64,000 nucleotides of DNA from an uncultured Collinsella sp. (GCA_900544645.1 UQWG01000001.1:43847-107846), one strand, 5' to 3'; positions 26,590-35,947 are shown, counted from the stretch's first letter. Program-made: numbers and translations. The notes: generated by a model not told the origin, from the letters alone.

Positions 26590-26636
26590 ATATCACCCCA
26601 GTGATAGTGTACCAACAACTATCACTGGGGTGATAT
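26590..26636 (-). promoter_or_regulatory. Double-dyad operator of the DUF3990/HTH unit
   Basis: Perfect 19-bp arms (26590-26608 and 26618-26636) with a 9-bp spacer. Each arm is itself a dyad, TATCAC-N4-GTGATA, giving four half-sites. It ends 18 bp before the DUF3990 start and lies where its promoter must be. The XRE protein of the same unit is the obvious ligand, which would make the unit autoregulated. Confidence 0.8.
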
Positions 26637-26672
26637 AGATAGATGCAAACTATTGCCTGCCATGAGCCCTTA

Positions 26673-27263
26673 CTAGAGACAAGCCTCGGCGATGCGCTTT
26701 TTGAGTTCGTCGATGCCGGTGCCGGTCTGGGAGCTTGTAATGATTACGTTCTCGGCCGGGACGTTGAGCTGCTTTTTGATGGCTGCTGCCTGGCGGGCCT
26801 GCTGGGTGCGGCTGAGCTTGTCGGCCTTGGTGAGGCAGACGATAAAGTTGAACTCGTTGCCCTGCAGGTAGTCGATCATGTCATGATCGAGCTTACTGGG
26901 GTCGTGGCGAATGTCCACCAGCGACACGACCAGGTTAAAGCTGCGCTCGGAGTCGAAGAAGTCGCCGATGAGCTCGGCCCAGCGGTCGCGCTCAGCCTTG
27001 GAACGGCGGGCGAAACCGTAACCCGGCAGGTCGACAAAGTGCACGTCGTCGGCCTCGAAGAAATTGATGTTGCTCGTCTTGCCCGGCGTGCTCGAAACCT
27101 TGACCAGGTTCTTGCGGCCGAAGAGCTTGTTCATGATGGAGGACTTGCCCACGTTGGAGCGGCCCACAAAGCTCACCTCGGGACAGGTGGACTCGGGAAT
27201 CTGCGAAACCTTGCCGTAGCTGGCGACGAACTTGGCAAGCTGATAGTTAATGGAATCGGCCAT
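26673..27263 (-). CDS. engB: Ribosome biogenesis GTP-binding protein YsxC/EngB
   Basis: A 196-residue TRAFAC GTPase needed for large-subunit assembly. G1 is GRSNVGKSSIMN, G2/G3 are SSTPGKTSNINFF and DLPGYGFARR, G4 is CLTKADKL and G5 SSQTGTG. ATG 27263 has AGGAG upstream. It is the last gene of a minus-strand series (degV, pflA, mtnN, engB), with only 39 bp to mtnN. Length is standard for the family. Confidence 0.95.
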   Translation of the reverse strand: MADSINYQLAKFVASYGKVSQIPESTCPEVSFVGRSNVGKSSIMNKLFGRKNLVKVSSTPGKTSNINFFEADDVHFVDLPGYGFARRSKAERDRWAELIGDFFDSERSFNLVVSLVDIRHDPSKLDHDMIDYLQGNEFNFIVCLTKADKLSRTQQARQAAAIKKQLNVPAENVIITSSQTGTGIDELKKRIAEACL

Positions 27264-27302
27264 GGACACTCCTTGGTCGTAGGTTTTTACAAAACGGGCG
27301 TG

Positions 27303-28043
27303 CTATTGCGCGGCGGCGATACGACGAACGATGTCAAGCGTGATGCCGCTCGCGGTGCGAGCGTACTCGTCCAGATCGAACTCGCGCTCGCAAAACGCGT
27401 CATATGCCTCGTCACAATTATCGCTGATAGCGCGCAGCACCAGGCAATCGACACCATTCTTGGCCGCGATGTGCGCAATTGCCGCGCCCTCCATCTCGAC
27501 GCAATCGGCATGCGTGGCCTCAATCGCAGCGTTACGCATGGCGTCACCCGTAACAAAGCGGTCGCCCGTGGCGATAGTGCCACACAGGAACTGCTTGGGG
27601 TCCTTCTCCGCAGAATTCTCATCCGCCGAGGCATCCACAAATCCATGCTCGGCAAGCACGGCGGCGGCAACATCAGCCAACGCCGGCGTCGAGACAAACT
27701 CCTCGAGTCCCGGCGCCGATTCGGCGATGAGCGCCGTGTCAGTATCGAGATAGCGCAGGCACTTGCCTATAACCACGTCGTTAATATGGAGTTTAGGGTT
27801 TAGGCCGCCCGCAATACCCGAGAACACAACGGCCTGCGGGGCGTATTTGCTGATGAGATGCTGCGTTGCCGCCGCGGCGTTTACGGTTCCCATGCCAGCG
27901 GTCGTAGCAACAACGGACAAACCGTCGAGCTCGCCGCTGACAACGGTCAAGCCCGCCTCTTGTACCACACGAGCGCCGTTCAGTTCTTCTTTAATCTGCG
28001 CAACCTCTTTTTCGAGTGCACCGATGATTGCGATGGTAGGCAT
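27303..28043 (-). CDS. mtnN: 5'-methylthioadenosine/S-adenosylhomocysteine nucleosidase
   Basis: A 246-residue nucleosidase that splits S-adenosylhomocysteine and methylthioadenosine and so recycles products of SAM enzymes. It opens with TIAIIGALEKEVAQIKEEL, then GMGTVNAAAATQHLI, FSGIAGGLNP, and the substrate residues in EMEGAAIAHIA and LRAISD, all typical. ATG 28043 has a GGGGGATGG site; the longer frame adds 20 unrelated residues. Radical SAM pflA, a SAM user, lies next upstream. Confidence 0.93.
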   Translation of the reverse strand: MPTIAIIGALEKEVAQIKEELNGARVVQEAGLTVVSGELDGLSVVATTAGMGTVNAAAATQHLISKYAPQAVVFSGIAGGLNPKLHINDVVIGKCLRYLDTDTALIAESAPGLEEFVSTPALADVAAAVLAEHGFVDASADENSAEKDPKQFLCGTIATGDRFVTGDAMRNAAIEATHADCVEMEGAAIAHIAAKNGVDCLVLRAISDNCDEAYDAFCEREFDLDEYARTASGITLDIVRRIAAAQ

Positions 28044-28166
28044 ACCATCCCCCAAACCCGTGAAAACTGCTATCCACGGTATGGTACCAGCATTTTGGCT
28101 CAACCGCGCAATACGAAGCCGCTAGACCACCGCAGCGCGGGTATCGTAGAGGAGCAAAATGACTTG

Positions 28167-28985
28167 CTAGCCGATGGCGTTTTTTAGCTCCGCACGGCGC
28201 TTTTTCATGCCGGTCATAACGGCATTGCGCAACTCGGGCATGCGCGCGGTATCCATCTGGGGCACGCCCTCGAGCTTATAGGGAATGCCCAGTTGCTCGT
28301 ACTTGACGACACCCATCGTGTGATACGGCAGCATTTCCAGGCCCACCACGTTGTGCCATGGAGCGATGAGGCGACCGAGCTTCTCGCACTCCTCCACCGT
28401 GTCGGTAATGCCCGGCACCACCACGTGGCGGATAACGACCTTGATCTTGCGACGTGCAAGCTCATCGCCAAACGCCAAGATGCGTGCGGGATCGCAACCG
28501 GTCAGCTTTTTATGCTCGACCGGATCGGCATGCTTAATATCGAGCAGTACCATGTCGGTCTCGTTGAGAACGGCATCGAACTTCTCGGGGTGATTGGGAT
28601 CAAACGCATATCCGCAGCTGTCAAGGCAGGTATGCACGCGACCATCGGGGTTGTTGTGCATTGCACAGAACAGATCGGCCAAAAACTCAGGCTGTAGGAG
28701 CGGCTCGCCGCCCGAAACCGTAATTCCGCCGCTGCGGTAAAACTCATGGTTACTCTGGAACTCGTCCATCAGGTGCTCGACGGTCACCATGGTGCCGCCG
28801 CTAACCGACCAAGTATCGGGATTGTGGCAATACGCACAGCGCATGGGACAGCCCTGAACAAACACCACAAAGCGGATGCCGGGTCCGTCGACCGTTCCCA
28901 TCGTCTCGATTGAATGCACGCGGCCTAGGGCAAATGCGGAATCCTCAGGACGAGCGTCCACACCCTCAAGCGTCATCTCAGCCAT
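28167..28985 (-). CDS. pflA: Pyruvate formate-lyase-activating enzyme
   Basis: A 272-residue radical SAM enzyme that abstracts hydrogen from the PFL glycine. GRVHSIETMGTVDGPGIRFVVF leads to the CPMRCAYC cluster motif (CX3CX2C), then GGITVSGGEPLLQP for SAM binding and a C-terminal LEMLPYHTMGVVKYEQLGI. ATG 28985 is preferred over an upstream TTG. It is 7.5 kb from pflB, not in its operon. Its target here would be the separate 83-residue glycyl-radical chain rather than a domain of PflB. Confidence 0.93.
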   Translation of the reverse strand: MAEMTLEGVDARPEDSAFALGRVHSIETMGTVDGPGIRFVVFVQGCPMRCAYCHNPDTWSVSGGTMVTVEHLMDEFQSNHEFYRSGGITVSGGEPLLQPEFLADLFCAMHNNPDGRVHTCLDSCGYAFDPNHPEKFDAVLNETDMVLLDIKHADPVEHKKLTGCDPARILAFGDELARRKIKVVIRHVVVPGITDTVEECEKLGRLIAPWHNVVGLEMLPYHTMGVVKYEQLGIPYKLEGVPQMDTARMPELRNAVMTGMKKRRAELKNAIG

Positions 28986-29032
28986 TCCCGCTACCTTGCC
29001 TCTCCTTGGATGCAACCAATTAAAATGCCAGA

Positions 29033-29081
29033 GCCATTCTAGCCCATGCGCTTGCGTTTAAACGTCTCGGGCTAGAATGGC
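29033..29081. terminator. Hairpin between degV and pflA
   Basis: Thirteen-base perfect arms (29033-29045 and 29069-29081) with a 23-base loop. It lies 79 bp after the degV stop and 48 bp before the pflA start on the minus strand. AT-rich sequence flanks both sides, so it may terminate transcription in both directions. Confidence 0.6.
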
Positions 29082-29159
29082 ACGTTTTAATCTATCCCCC
29101 ATCACCATGGCTGGGGTCTACGTCGAGATGTCAGGCTGAAGAACGCTCGCCTGCGGCCT

Positions 29160-30014
29160 TTACGCCTTAAGCGTGAGCACCGCACCGAAGGCGGTCGGGC
29201 CACAGTGGCTCGAGATGACGCCGCCGACTTGAGTCCAGGTAACGTCCTTAAAGCCCAGGTCATGCGCATAGACTTCCATGTCATCGCGCAGCTCCTGGGA
29301 AAGGCCCACCGAATACGCCAGGCCAATGTGCGAGTAGTCAATCTCGCCCTTCGCAACCATGTGGTCAATAAAGGCGCGGGCGCACTTGAGCATAGAGCCG
29401 CGGAACTTCTTGGTCGCCACGAACTTGCCGCCCGTCACCTCAATGCAGGGCTTAATCTTGAGCAGATGGGCGCCAAGGAATGCGACGTTGGACAAGCGAC
29501 CGCCCGCCTTAAGAAAGGCAAGATCGGTAGGAACAAAGCCCAGCAGCACGCGGTCCATGACGGAATTCGTAAATGCAAAGATCTCGTCGACGGTGGCATC
29601 GGGGTGAGCCTCGATGTATTTGGCGGTCTCGACGACAACGAGCGACTGGCCTACCGAGACAAAGCGCGTGTCCATGGAGAACACGTAGTCGCGCCCCTTG
29701 GCTGCAATCTTGGAGGACTGATGCGAGCAGGTCGTGGCCTCGGAATACGCGAGATGCAGAATAGTCGCGTTGGGCTGCTCGGCATGGATACGGTCGTACA
29801 CGTGAGCAAAATCCGCAGGCGCGCAGCCGCTGGTCTTGGGCATTACGCCAAACTCGTTGCAGCGTGAATAAATCTCAAGCGGATCGATCGAACCGTCCTC
29901 GACGGTCTCGTCACCAATCGTGACATGCATGGGCACGCGCACGATGCCGTAGCGCTCGCAAAGCTCCGGCGTCACATCCGACCCAGACTCAACCACGATT
30001 ACGTACTTGCCCAT
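29160..30014 (-). CDS. DegV family fatty-acid-binding protein
   Basis: A 284-residue DegV/FakB-type protein, which binds fatty acids for the FakA kinase. It opens KYVIVVESGSDVTPELCERYGIVRVPMHV, with KTSGCAPADF for the headgroup site and a mid-protein AFLKAGGRLSNVAFLGAHLLKIKP stretch, all typical. ATG 30014 begins the first strand; an in-frame ATG eight codons earlier (30038) is possible and neither has a strong ribosome site. No FakA is nearby. Confidence 0.9.
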   Translation of the reverse strand: MGKYVIVVESGSDVTPELCERYGIVRVPMHVTIGDETVEDGSIDPLEIYSRCNEFGVMPKTSGCAPADFAHVYDRIHAEQPNATILHLAYSEATTCSHQSSKIAAKGRDYVFSMDTRFVSVGQSLVVVETAKYIEAHPDATVDEIFAFTNSVMDRVLLGFVPTDLAFLKAGGRLSNVAFLGAHLLKIKPCIEVTGGKFVATKKFRGSMLKCARAFIDHMVAKGEIDYSHIGLAYSVGLSQELRDDMEVYAHDLGFKDVTWTQVGGVISSHCGPTAFGAVLTLKA

Positions 30015-30290
30015 TATTATCACGACCCATCTCAACATTGGCTTTTCAATACATGGCACGCGCCGCCGCACTGTTGCACAACGGCGGCAGAGCGCCAAAG
30101 AGACGCCGCCCCTTGCACACAACAAAGGACAGCGTCTCCCTGGAAAACTCCGTGCTTATTTAGGATTCTACACGGTTTGCAACAATGTGTTACTTACTCC
30201 GCAAACGGTAGCTATACACGATAAACGGTAGTTCGCTGCGGCAACTGCGACACATTCCGCCCGGCAAGTCCAATCGTGCTCCACGCACGG

Positions 30291-31733
30291 TTAATGCGCG
30301 AGGCGGTAGAAATCCATCGACGCCGCGCCCTCGGCATGCAACCCCATCGCCGAAACCGCCGGCGAATAGGTACGGCTCGTAAGTGTCGCCTCGCCGCTGT
30401 TGGCAAAAATCTCGACCATCGTAGTGTCCGAAAGCACGCGCAGGTCGCGAAGTTCGCTGAGCTCGATCGACCTTTGGTCGCGCCCATAGCCTTCGTCACC
30501 CATGTCGAGGGTAAGCATCCCGTCTGCATAGCGCACAAAGACACCCTTGCGGATTTCGAGCTCGACCATCTTGGCGCCCTCACAGGAAACCACAAGATCA
30601 AACAGGCGGCCCGGCTCCTCAACGGTTTCACCGCCTGTCGCGCGAACGCAGTCGCCGCGCATCCTCTCAATCTCGTGCGCCGGCTGCTGGCAGAGCTTAC
30701 CATCGCGCATGCTCAGCTCTCGCGGCACCGTCAACGCGCACTGCCACCCGCGCGCCACCGTCGGGTTTTCCGCCGTCGCATCGGGGCAACCCGACCATCC
30801 GATCATCAATCGCCGGCCTGTAGCATCCTCAAAGGACTGCGGAGCATAGAAATCAAAACCGGCATCGACCATCGGGGGCATGCCCTGCCCGACGATTTTA
30901 AAGCTCGGCGCCTCCCAATCGGCCTCGATGGGGAACCACACGCACTGATGCGGATTGCGGTAACGCCAACCATCGGCAGGCACACCCTGCGGACAGCAAA
31001 CGAGAATAAGCTCGCCATCGAGCTCAAACAGATCGGGGCACTCCCACATAAAGCCAAACTTCTCGCCCAACTCAATGCGCGTCGCATAGCTCCAGTCCTC
31101 AAGATTGCGCGAGGTATAGACAAGCACGCAGCCGCGGTCGTCTTTCGTACGAGCGCCCAGAACCATGTAGTAGATACCGCCGTGTTCAAGGATCTTGGGG
31201 TCGCGCACGTGCGTACCGATATCGTCGGGGTAATCGACCGGTCCAACAGCTATGCACTTCTCGCCCAATTCGTCGGGATTCTCGGCAACCATATGAATCT
31301 GGTTTTGCTCACGGCCCGTCAACACGTAGTCGTAATCATCGCGGTCAAAATGCTTGACGTTGCCGGTATAGAAATAGTGAATCTTGCCATCGCGTACAAA
31401 GGCAGAACCAGAATACGCTCCGTTCGAATCCAAATCGGAATCGGGGAACAGCGCGGGGCCATGATTCTCGTACGTCACAAAATCCTTTGTCGTCAGATGG
31501 TTCCAAAGCACTGGACCGCCATGCGCAGCATCGAACGGATCGTATTGATGATAGATGTGATACGTATCACCAATCTGAACCAAACCGTTGGGGTCGTTGA
31601 GCCAGCCAAGCTCAGGCTCCACATGGAACAGGAGCCTATCGGGGTCGGACGCGATGCGACCCGCCGTCTCATCCTGTCCGGCACGCCACTGCTCATAGTC
31701 CGCGCGTGTCACCTTATTTTTTTGATTAAACAT
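30291..31733 (-). CDS. scrB: Sucrose-6-phosphate hydrolase (GH32)
   Basis: A 480-residue GH32 enzyme that splits the sucrose-6-phosphate delivered by the PTS permease encoded just upstream. The three catalytic acids are present: Asp in GWLNDPNGL, Asp in VRDPKIL and Glu in WECPDLFEL. A C-terminal beta-sandwich follows from about residue 330. No signal peptide, so it is intracellular. It is the last gene of the operon on the minus strand. The gap to the permease gene carries a hairpin. Confidence 0.92.
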   Translation of the reverse strand: MFNQKNKVTRADYEQWRAGQDETAGRIASDPDRLLFHVEPELGWLNDPNGLVQIGDTYHIYHQYDPFDAAHGGPVLWNHLTTKDFVTYENHGPALFPDSDLDSNGAYSGSAFVRDGKIHYFYTGNVKHFDRDDYDYVLTGREQNQIHMVAENPDELGEKCIAVGPVDYPDDIGTHVRDPKILEHGGIYYMVLGARTKDDRGCVLVYTSRNLEDWSYATRIELGEKFGFMWECPDLFELDGELILVCCPQGVPADGWRYRNPHQCVWFPIEADWEAPSFKIVGQGMPPMVDAGFDFYAPQSFEDATGRRLMIGWSGCPDATAENPTVARGWQCALTVPRELSMRDGKLCQQPAHEIERMRGDCVRATGGETVEEPGRLFDLVVSCEGAKMVELEIRKGVFVRYADGMLTLDMGDEGYGRDQRSIELSELRDLRVLSDTTMVEIFANSGEATLTSRTYSPAVSAMGLHAEGAASMDFYRLAH

Positions 31734-31757
31734 CGCCGTTGACTTTCTCGTCTATGG

Positions 31758-31794
31758 GGAAGGACGCTCGACTCACACGAGTCGAACGCCCTTC
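31758..31794 (-). terminator. Intercistronic hairpin between PTS gene and scrB
   Basis: Near-perfect 16-bp arms with one mismatch (31758-31773 and 31779-31794) and a 5-base loop. No T-run follows, so it may stabilise the upstream message or partly stop transcription rather than end it. Confidence 0.6.
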
Positions 31795-31834
31795 CTCAAA
31801 TGGACTTATCCTCAGATTACACTGAACGGCTCAA

Positions 31835-33286
31835 CTAGAAGCTAACGTCGAAGCCAGCGCCAGCGCCCTCTTCATCGGTGGTCGGCACGCCCTTTGCCTT
31901 GTTGTAGGCAAAGATCAAGACGATCGGCACGATAAAGGCGATGAGATTGCCAGCCACATACCACACGAGGGTCTCGGGCGTAACGATGAGCAGGCCAAGC
32001 ACGCCGGTCAGACCCTGACCGATAGCGCGCACCTCAAAGAGCTTGACGAAGGCACCGCCACAGCCTGCACCGATGCATGCGCAGATGAACGGGATGATCG
32101 AGTAGCGCATGTTTGCAGCGAAGATAGCGGGCTCGGAGATTCCGACCAGCGTCGGGATAAAGGACGACATGCAGATGTTGCGCTCTTTGGAGTGCTTCTT
32201 GTGAATGAGGTACATACCGATGGCGCCGCCGCCCTGGGCGATGATGGAAACCGACCAGATGGCCTGGATGTAGTTGAAGCCGGTCGTGGCAACGAGGTTG
32301 GCCTCGATACCCTGGATGAACTGATGCGTACCGGTAACGACGAGCGGCTGCAGGAACGCGGCAAAGACAAAGGCACCAAAGACGCCCATCCTGTTGTACA
32401 GGATATCGATTACGCCGGCGAGGACGTCACCGATCAGGTTGCCGAGCGGGCCGAACACGGTGAACAGGGCGACGTTAGCAAGAATCAGGGTAACGGTCGG
32501 GACAAAGACGAACGAAACGACCTCGGGGATGTACTTCTGGGCAATCTTTTCGACCTTGGCCATAAACCAGGCAGTCAGGATTGCGGGGAACACACCGCCC
32601 TGGAAAGCAACCATGGGAATGGATAGCGGACCGAAGTTCCAGTACTCAGCACCCGTCGGGTCCATAACGAACGTGTTACGGTTCATAAGACTCGGGTGAA
32701 CCATGACGATACCGACGAGGATGCCCAGGATCGGGTTACCGCCAAAACGCTTGACCGCGCTGTACATAACCAGGACAGGCAGGTAGTCGAACGTGGTGGC
32801 GATAATGGCAAAGAAGCTTGCGAGGTTCTTGAGGAACTCGCTGTGATCGGCGAGACTGCCCTCCATGCCAAAGAGGCCGTTGGCAACGATCAACGACTTA
32901 AGGCCGATGATGATAGCGGCACCGACGAAGGCAGGAATGATGGGGATAAAGATGTCCGAGAACACCTTGAGGACCGAGAAGAACTTGCCTTTCTTGTCCG
33001 CCTCGGCACCCTTGACCTCGGAAGCGCTAATCTCCTTGACGCCCGTCAGAGCCATAAACTCATCGTAAACCTTGTTGACGGTACCGGTACCAAAGATGAT
33101 CATGAGCTGGCCGCTGTTGTACAGCACGCCCTTGACGCCATCGATGTTCTCGAGCTCGGCCTTGTTGTATTTGCTCGTATCCTTGAGCACCAGACGCAGA
33201 CGGGTCACGCAATGCGTGGCGCCCTCGATGTTCTCCAGTCCGCCGACGTTGTCGACGACTTGCTGGGACACTGCCTTGTAGTCCAT
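31835..33286 (-). CDS. PTS sucrose-type transporter subunit IIBC
   Basis: A 483-residue permease. The IIB domain has its phospho-Cys at residue 26 (THCVTRLRLVL); the IIC domain carries about ten membrane helices with GGNPILGILVG and the conserved ISEPAIFAANMRYSI loop. It has no IIA domain, so a glucose-type IIA from elsewhere must phosphorylate it. The sucrose assignment rests on GH32 genes on both sides; trehalose- and beta-glucoside-type relatives are close in sequence. ATG 33286 follows AGAGGAAC. Confidence 0.88.
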   Translation of the reverse strand: MDYKAVSQQVVDNVGGLENIEGATHCVTRLRLVLKDTSKYNKAELENIDGVKGVLYNSGQLMIIFGTGTVNKVYDEFMALTGVKEISASEVKGAEADKKGKFFSVLKVFSDIFIPIIPAFVGAAIIIGLKSLIVANGLFGMEGSLADHSEFLKNLASFFAIIATTFDYLPVLVMYSAVKRFGGNPILGILVGIVMVHPSLMNRNTFVMDPTGAEYWNFGPLSIPMVAFQGGVFPAILTAWFMAKVEKIAQKYIPEVVSFVFVPTVTLILANVALFTVFGPLGNLIGDVLAGVIDILYNRMGVFGAFVFAAFLQPLVVTGTHQFIQGIEANLVATTGFNYIQAIWSVSIIAQGGGAIGMYLIHKKHSKERNICMSSFIPTLVGISEPAIFAANMRYSIIPFICACIGAGCGGAFVKLFEVRAIGQGLTGVLGLLIVTPETLVWYVAGNLIAFIVPIVLIFAYNKAKGVPTTDEEGAGAGFDVSF

Positions 33287-33331
33287 GTTCCTCTCCATTC
33301 CTTTTCTAAATCATAAAACGGTTCGTTGCCG

Positions 33332-34714
33332 CTACAGAGACGCGATCGTTGCGTTTGCGCACTTGAGCGCACCGTCGGTGACGGTAAGCGCCACACCCTG
33401 GCCCTGCTTGTTGCAGAAGCGAGCGTTGAGCGCAACATCATCGACAAAGATGGTCGCGATGTCGTCGTCGACGACCAGACGCACATGGTGAGTGCCCTCG
33501 CCCTTAAAGAACAACGGACGCTCGAGGCCCATGTTGTTGACCTGGAACCACGGGTACTGGGGAGCCGGCGTGAACTCGAGCTTGCCCTCGCGCAGGTTGG
33601 CGCGGAACTCATAGGCAAGACCGGTCTCGGCGTCCTCGGCGAACTTGACCGAGAAGCCGGCAGCGTTACCGCCGAGCTCAATGTCGGCATCGAGCAAGTA
33701 GGTGGAGCCGGCATCCGCGGCGAGCACCTGCTCGACCTTGCCCGACTCGCAGGAAAGCTCAAAGGTCTCGACTGCCTTAGCCTCGCCAAAGGCGCCAAGC
33801 ATGCTGTCGGGGAGCTTGGTGCCGAGCGTTCCGTCGGCACGCTGAACGATCTCGAGGGGCATAAAGGTGCCACCCCATAGGTAAGAGCTGGGGTCGCCGC
33901 CCTCGTCACGCGTAGGAACCCAACCAAAGAGAACGCGACGCTCGCCATCGAATGCGGTGCGAGCGGCGTAGTACGCGCGGCCGTCGAAGGAGTCGTCAGC
34001 GGGGGTAATCCAAGGACCGTTGATGGACTTGGACATGCGGTAACGGGTCTTGTTGCCGTCGCTGTACTCGGAAAAGACGAGGTACCACCAGTCGCCCATC
34101 TTAAAGAGATCAGGCATCTCAAACATGGTGTACAGGCCCGGGTTCCACCAGTCGCCCTGGAACTCCCAGTTGGTCAGATCCTTGGAGGTGAACTTGACCA
34201 GGCGGCCGGTCATCAGACGCTTGTCCTCGCCCACACGCGTGCCGAGGATGAGCATGTACTCTTCGTTCTCCTCATCCCAAAGCACAAAGGGATCGCGCCA
34301 GTTGCGGTCATCGTAACCCTCCTGGGGCGGAAGCAGCGTCTCGGCGATGTTCTTCTCCCACTTGACGGCGTCGTCGCTCGTTGCGTGAAGAAGAACCTGC
34401 TTCATCAAACGTGCGCGGACCTTATCGCGATTGCAACCAGTGTAGAGCGCATGGTACTTGTCGCCCACCTTAAACACCGTGCCGGCATAAATGTACTGGT
34501 CGACTTCCTCGTCGCCGCCGCGCTCAAGGCTCTCGCCAAAGTCCTTGTAGTTGACGAAATCCTTGGTCGTAGCGAGTGCCCAGCCAAACGGCTCTCCGAA
34601 AGGTTCGGGGTTACGCGTGTCACGCTGATGATAGAGATAGAACGTGCCGTCCTCGCCGTACGGCATGATGTCGCCTACCCAAATTCCCTCAGGCTGGTAA
34701 TACACCTTGTGCAT
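33332..34714 (-). CDS. GH32-family glycoside hydrolase, divergent active-site entrance
   Basis: A 460-residue second GH32 protein. The first motif reads GIWVGDIMPYGEDG in place of WMNDPNG but keeps the Asp; NWRDPFVLWD and FEMPDLFKMG keep the transition-state Asp and the acid/base Glu. A C-terminal sandwich domain follows from about residue 310. It probably hydrolyses a beta-fructoside other than plain sucrose-6-phosphate, such as a phosphorylated fructo-oligosaccharide; this is inference. ATG 34714 follows AAGGAAG. It is the first structural gene after the operator region. Confidence 0.85.
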   Translation of the reverse strand: MHKVYYQPEGIWVGDIMPYGEDGTFYLYHQRDTRNPEPFGEPFGWALATTKDFVNYKDFGESLERGGDEEVDQYIYAGTVFKVGDKYHALYTGCNRDKVRARLMKQVLLHATSDDAVKWEKNIAETLLPPQEGYDDRNWRDPFVLWDEENEEYMLILGTRVGEDKRLMTGRLVKFTSKDLTNWEFQGDWWNPGLYTMFEMPDLFKMGDWWYLVFSEYSDGNKTRYRMSKSINGPWITPADDSFDGRAYYAARTAFDGERRVLFGWVPTRDEGGDPSSYLWGGTFMPLEIVQRADGTLGTKLPDSMLGAFGEAKAVETFELSCESGKVEQVLAADAGSTYLLDADIELGGNAAGFSVKFAEDAETGLAYEFRANLREGKLEFTPAPQYPWFQVNNMGLERPLFFKGEGTHHVRLVVDDDIATIFVDDVALNARFCNKQGQGVALTVTDGALKCANATIASL

Positions 34715-34760
34715 CCGAGACTTCCTTTCCACGACATACTAACTCGGTACAATGGCAAGA

Positions 34761-34845
34761 TATGTCAATCGTTTTCATATGTCAAACGTTTTCACACCAA
34801 TACGTCTTTTCGCAGTTCCAGTCGTCGGCAAACGGTTGACATATG
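34761..34845 (-). promoter_or_regulatory. LacI-type operators of the sucrose operon
   Basis: Three related sites: TATGTCAATCGTTTTCATA (34761-34779), ATGTCAAACGTTTTCAC (34779-34795) and, on the other strand, ATGTCAACCGTTTG (about 34829-34843). They share TGTCAANCGTTT with a central CG, as LacI-family sites do. A fourth copy lies before the regulator gene. They sit 47-130 bp upstream of the first GH32 gene. Confidence 0.75.
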
Positions 34846-34897
34846 CCGGTGAACGGTCATCAGAGGCGTTTGAGGAATTCTTTTGGCACGGGGCGAA

Positions 34898-35908
34898 TTA
34901 CGCGGTTTTGCCCTCGATAAGCTCAACGGGAAGCTTGATATTCGACTCGGGCTTTTCACCGTTAATAAGAGCAATGATGGATTGCGCCGCGAGCTCTCCG
35001 ATGCGATCGATATCTTGACGTACGGTTGTTAAGTCAGGCATAAACGTCATAGTGCGGCGGGCACCATCCGCGCCCACGACCTTAATGTCGTCTGGAGCGC
35101 TCAAGCCGCGCTGCTTCATCACGTTGAGACAGATGGCCGCCATCGTATCGTCTCCCGCAAAGATGCCGTCAATATCGGGGTTCTCATCGAGGATCTTCGC
35201 AACGACCGCGCCCTTTTCGTCGTCGGGCTTAACGAACTCAACCTCACGGACAAGCGCGGACAAACCGGCCTGCTCAACAACATCGAGGTAGGCATCGGTA
35301 CGCTTATTGGCAGGCATGCGCATGCGGCTATTGCTGCGCAGGCACAGGATACGCCTGCAGCCGTCATCAATCAGACGGCGCGTGGCGAGCTCGCCGATGC
35401 CATAGCTGTCACTTGCAATCTGGACAGAGCCCTCGCCAAGATCGCAGTCGATGCCAACTAGGCTCAAGCCCATCTCGGCATATGCCTCGGCACCGATATT
35501 GAGGGAGTTGACGATGACGCCGTCGACCATATTGCGGCGGAGCATGTCGATATAGGAACGCTCAAGATCAGGTCGATTGGCGCTGTTGCACAGCAACATC
35601 TTAAAGCCGTTTTCCGCCAACGTGCGCTCGACCGCCTGCACAACCTGAGCATGGAACGGACTGCTCACAAAGGGAACGATCATGCCGATAAGGTTCAGAC
35701 GGCCGTTGAGCATGGCACGGGCGATATCGTTGGGCGTATAGTTGATGCGCTCCATCGCGGCGTGGACCTTATCGCGGGTCTCTTGGCTAATATAACCGCG
35801 GTTATTAAGCACGCGAGATACCGTAGTAGGCGAAACCCCCGCCACCGCTGCAACTTCCTTGATGCCAGGCTTAGCAGAATCCTTAGAACGAGTGCCCTCG
35901 CGAGCCAT
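34898..35908 (-). CDS. LacI family transcriptional regulator (sucrose operon)
   Basis: A 336-residue LacI/GalR-family regulator. The helix-turn-helix (IKEVAAVAGVSPTTVSRVLNNRGYIS) and hinge (INYTPNDIARAMLNG) are at residues about 15-65, followed by a periplasmic-binding-like sugar domain. ATG 35908 has GGGAGGG upstream. It is upstream of and co-directional with the sucrose genes, with shared operator sequences in front of both, so it probably represses them and itself in the absence of sucrose. Confidence 0.92.
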   Translation of the reverse strand: MAREGTRSKDSAKPGIKEVAAVAGVSPTTVSRVLNNRGYISQETRDKVHAAMERINYTPNDIARAMLNGRLNLIGMIVPFVSSPFHAQVVQAVERTLAENGFKMLLCNSANRPDLERSYIDMLRRNMVDGVIVNSLNIGAEAYAEMGLSLVGIDCDLGEGSVQIASDSYGIGELATRRLIDDGCRRILCLRSNSRMRMPANKRTDAYLDVVEQAGLSALVREVEFVKPDDEKGAVVAKILDENPDIDGIFAGDDTMAAICLNVMKQRGLSAPDDIKVVGADGARRTMTFMPDLTTVRQDIDRIGELAAQSIIALINGEKPESNIKLPVELIEGKTA

Positions 35909-35925
35909 AGCACCCTCCCCTATCA

Positions 35926-35947
35926 ACATGTCATACGTTTACATACG
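35926..35947 (-). promoter_or_regulatory. LacI-type operator before the regulator gene
   Basis: ATGTCATACGTTTACAT matches the operators at 34761-34845 (TGTCANNCGTTT). It lies 18-39 bp upstream of the regulator's start codon, as expected for autoregulation. Confidence 0.7.
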
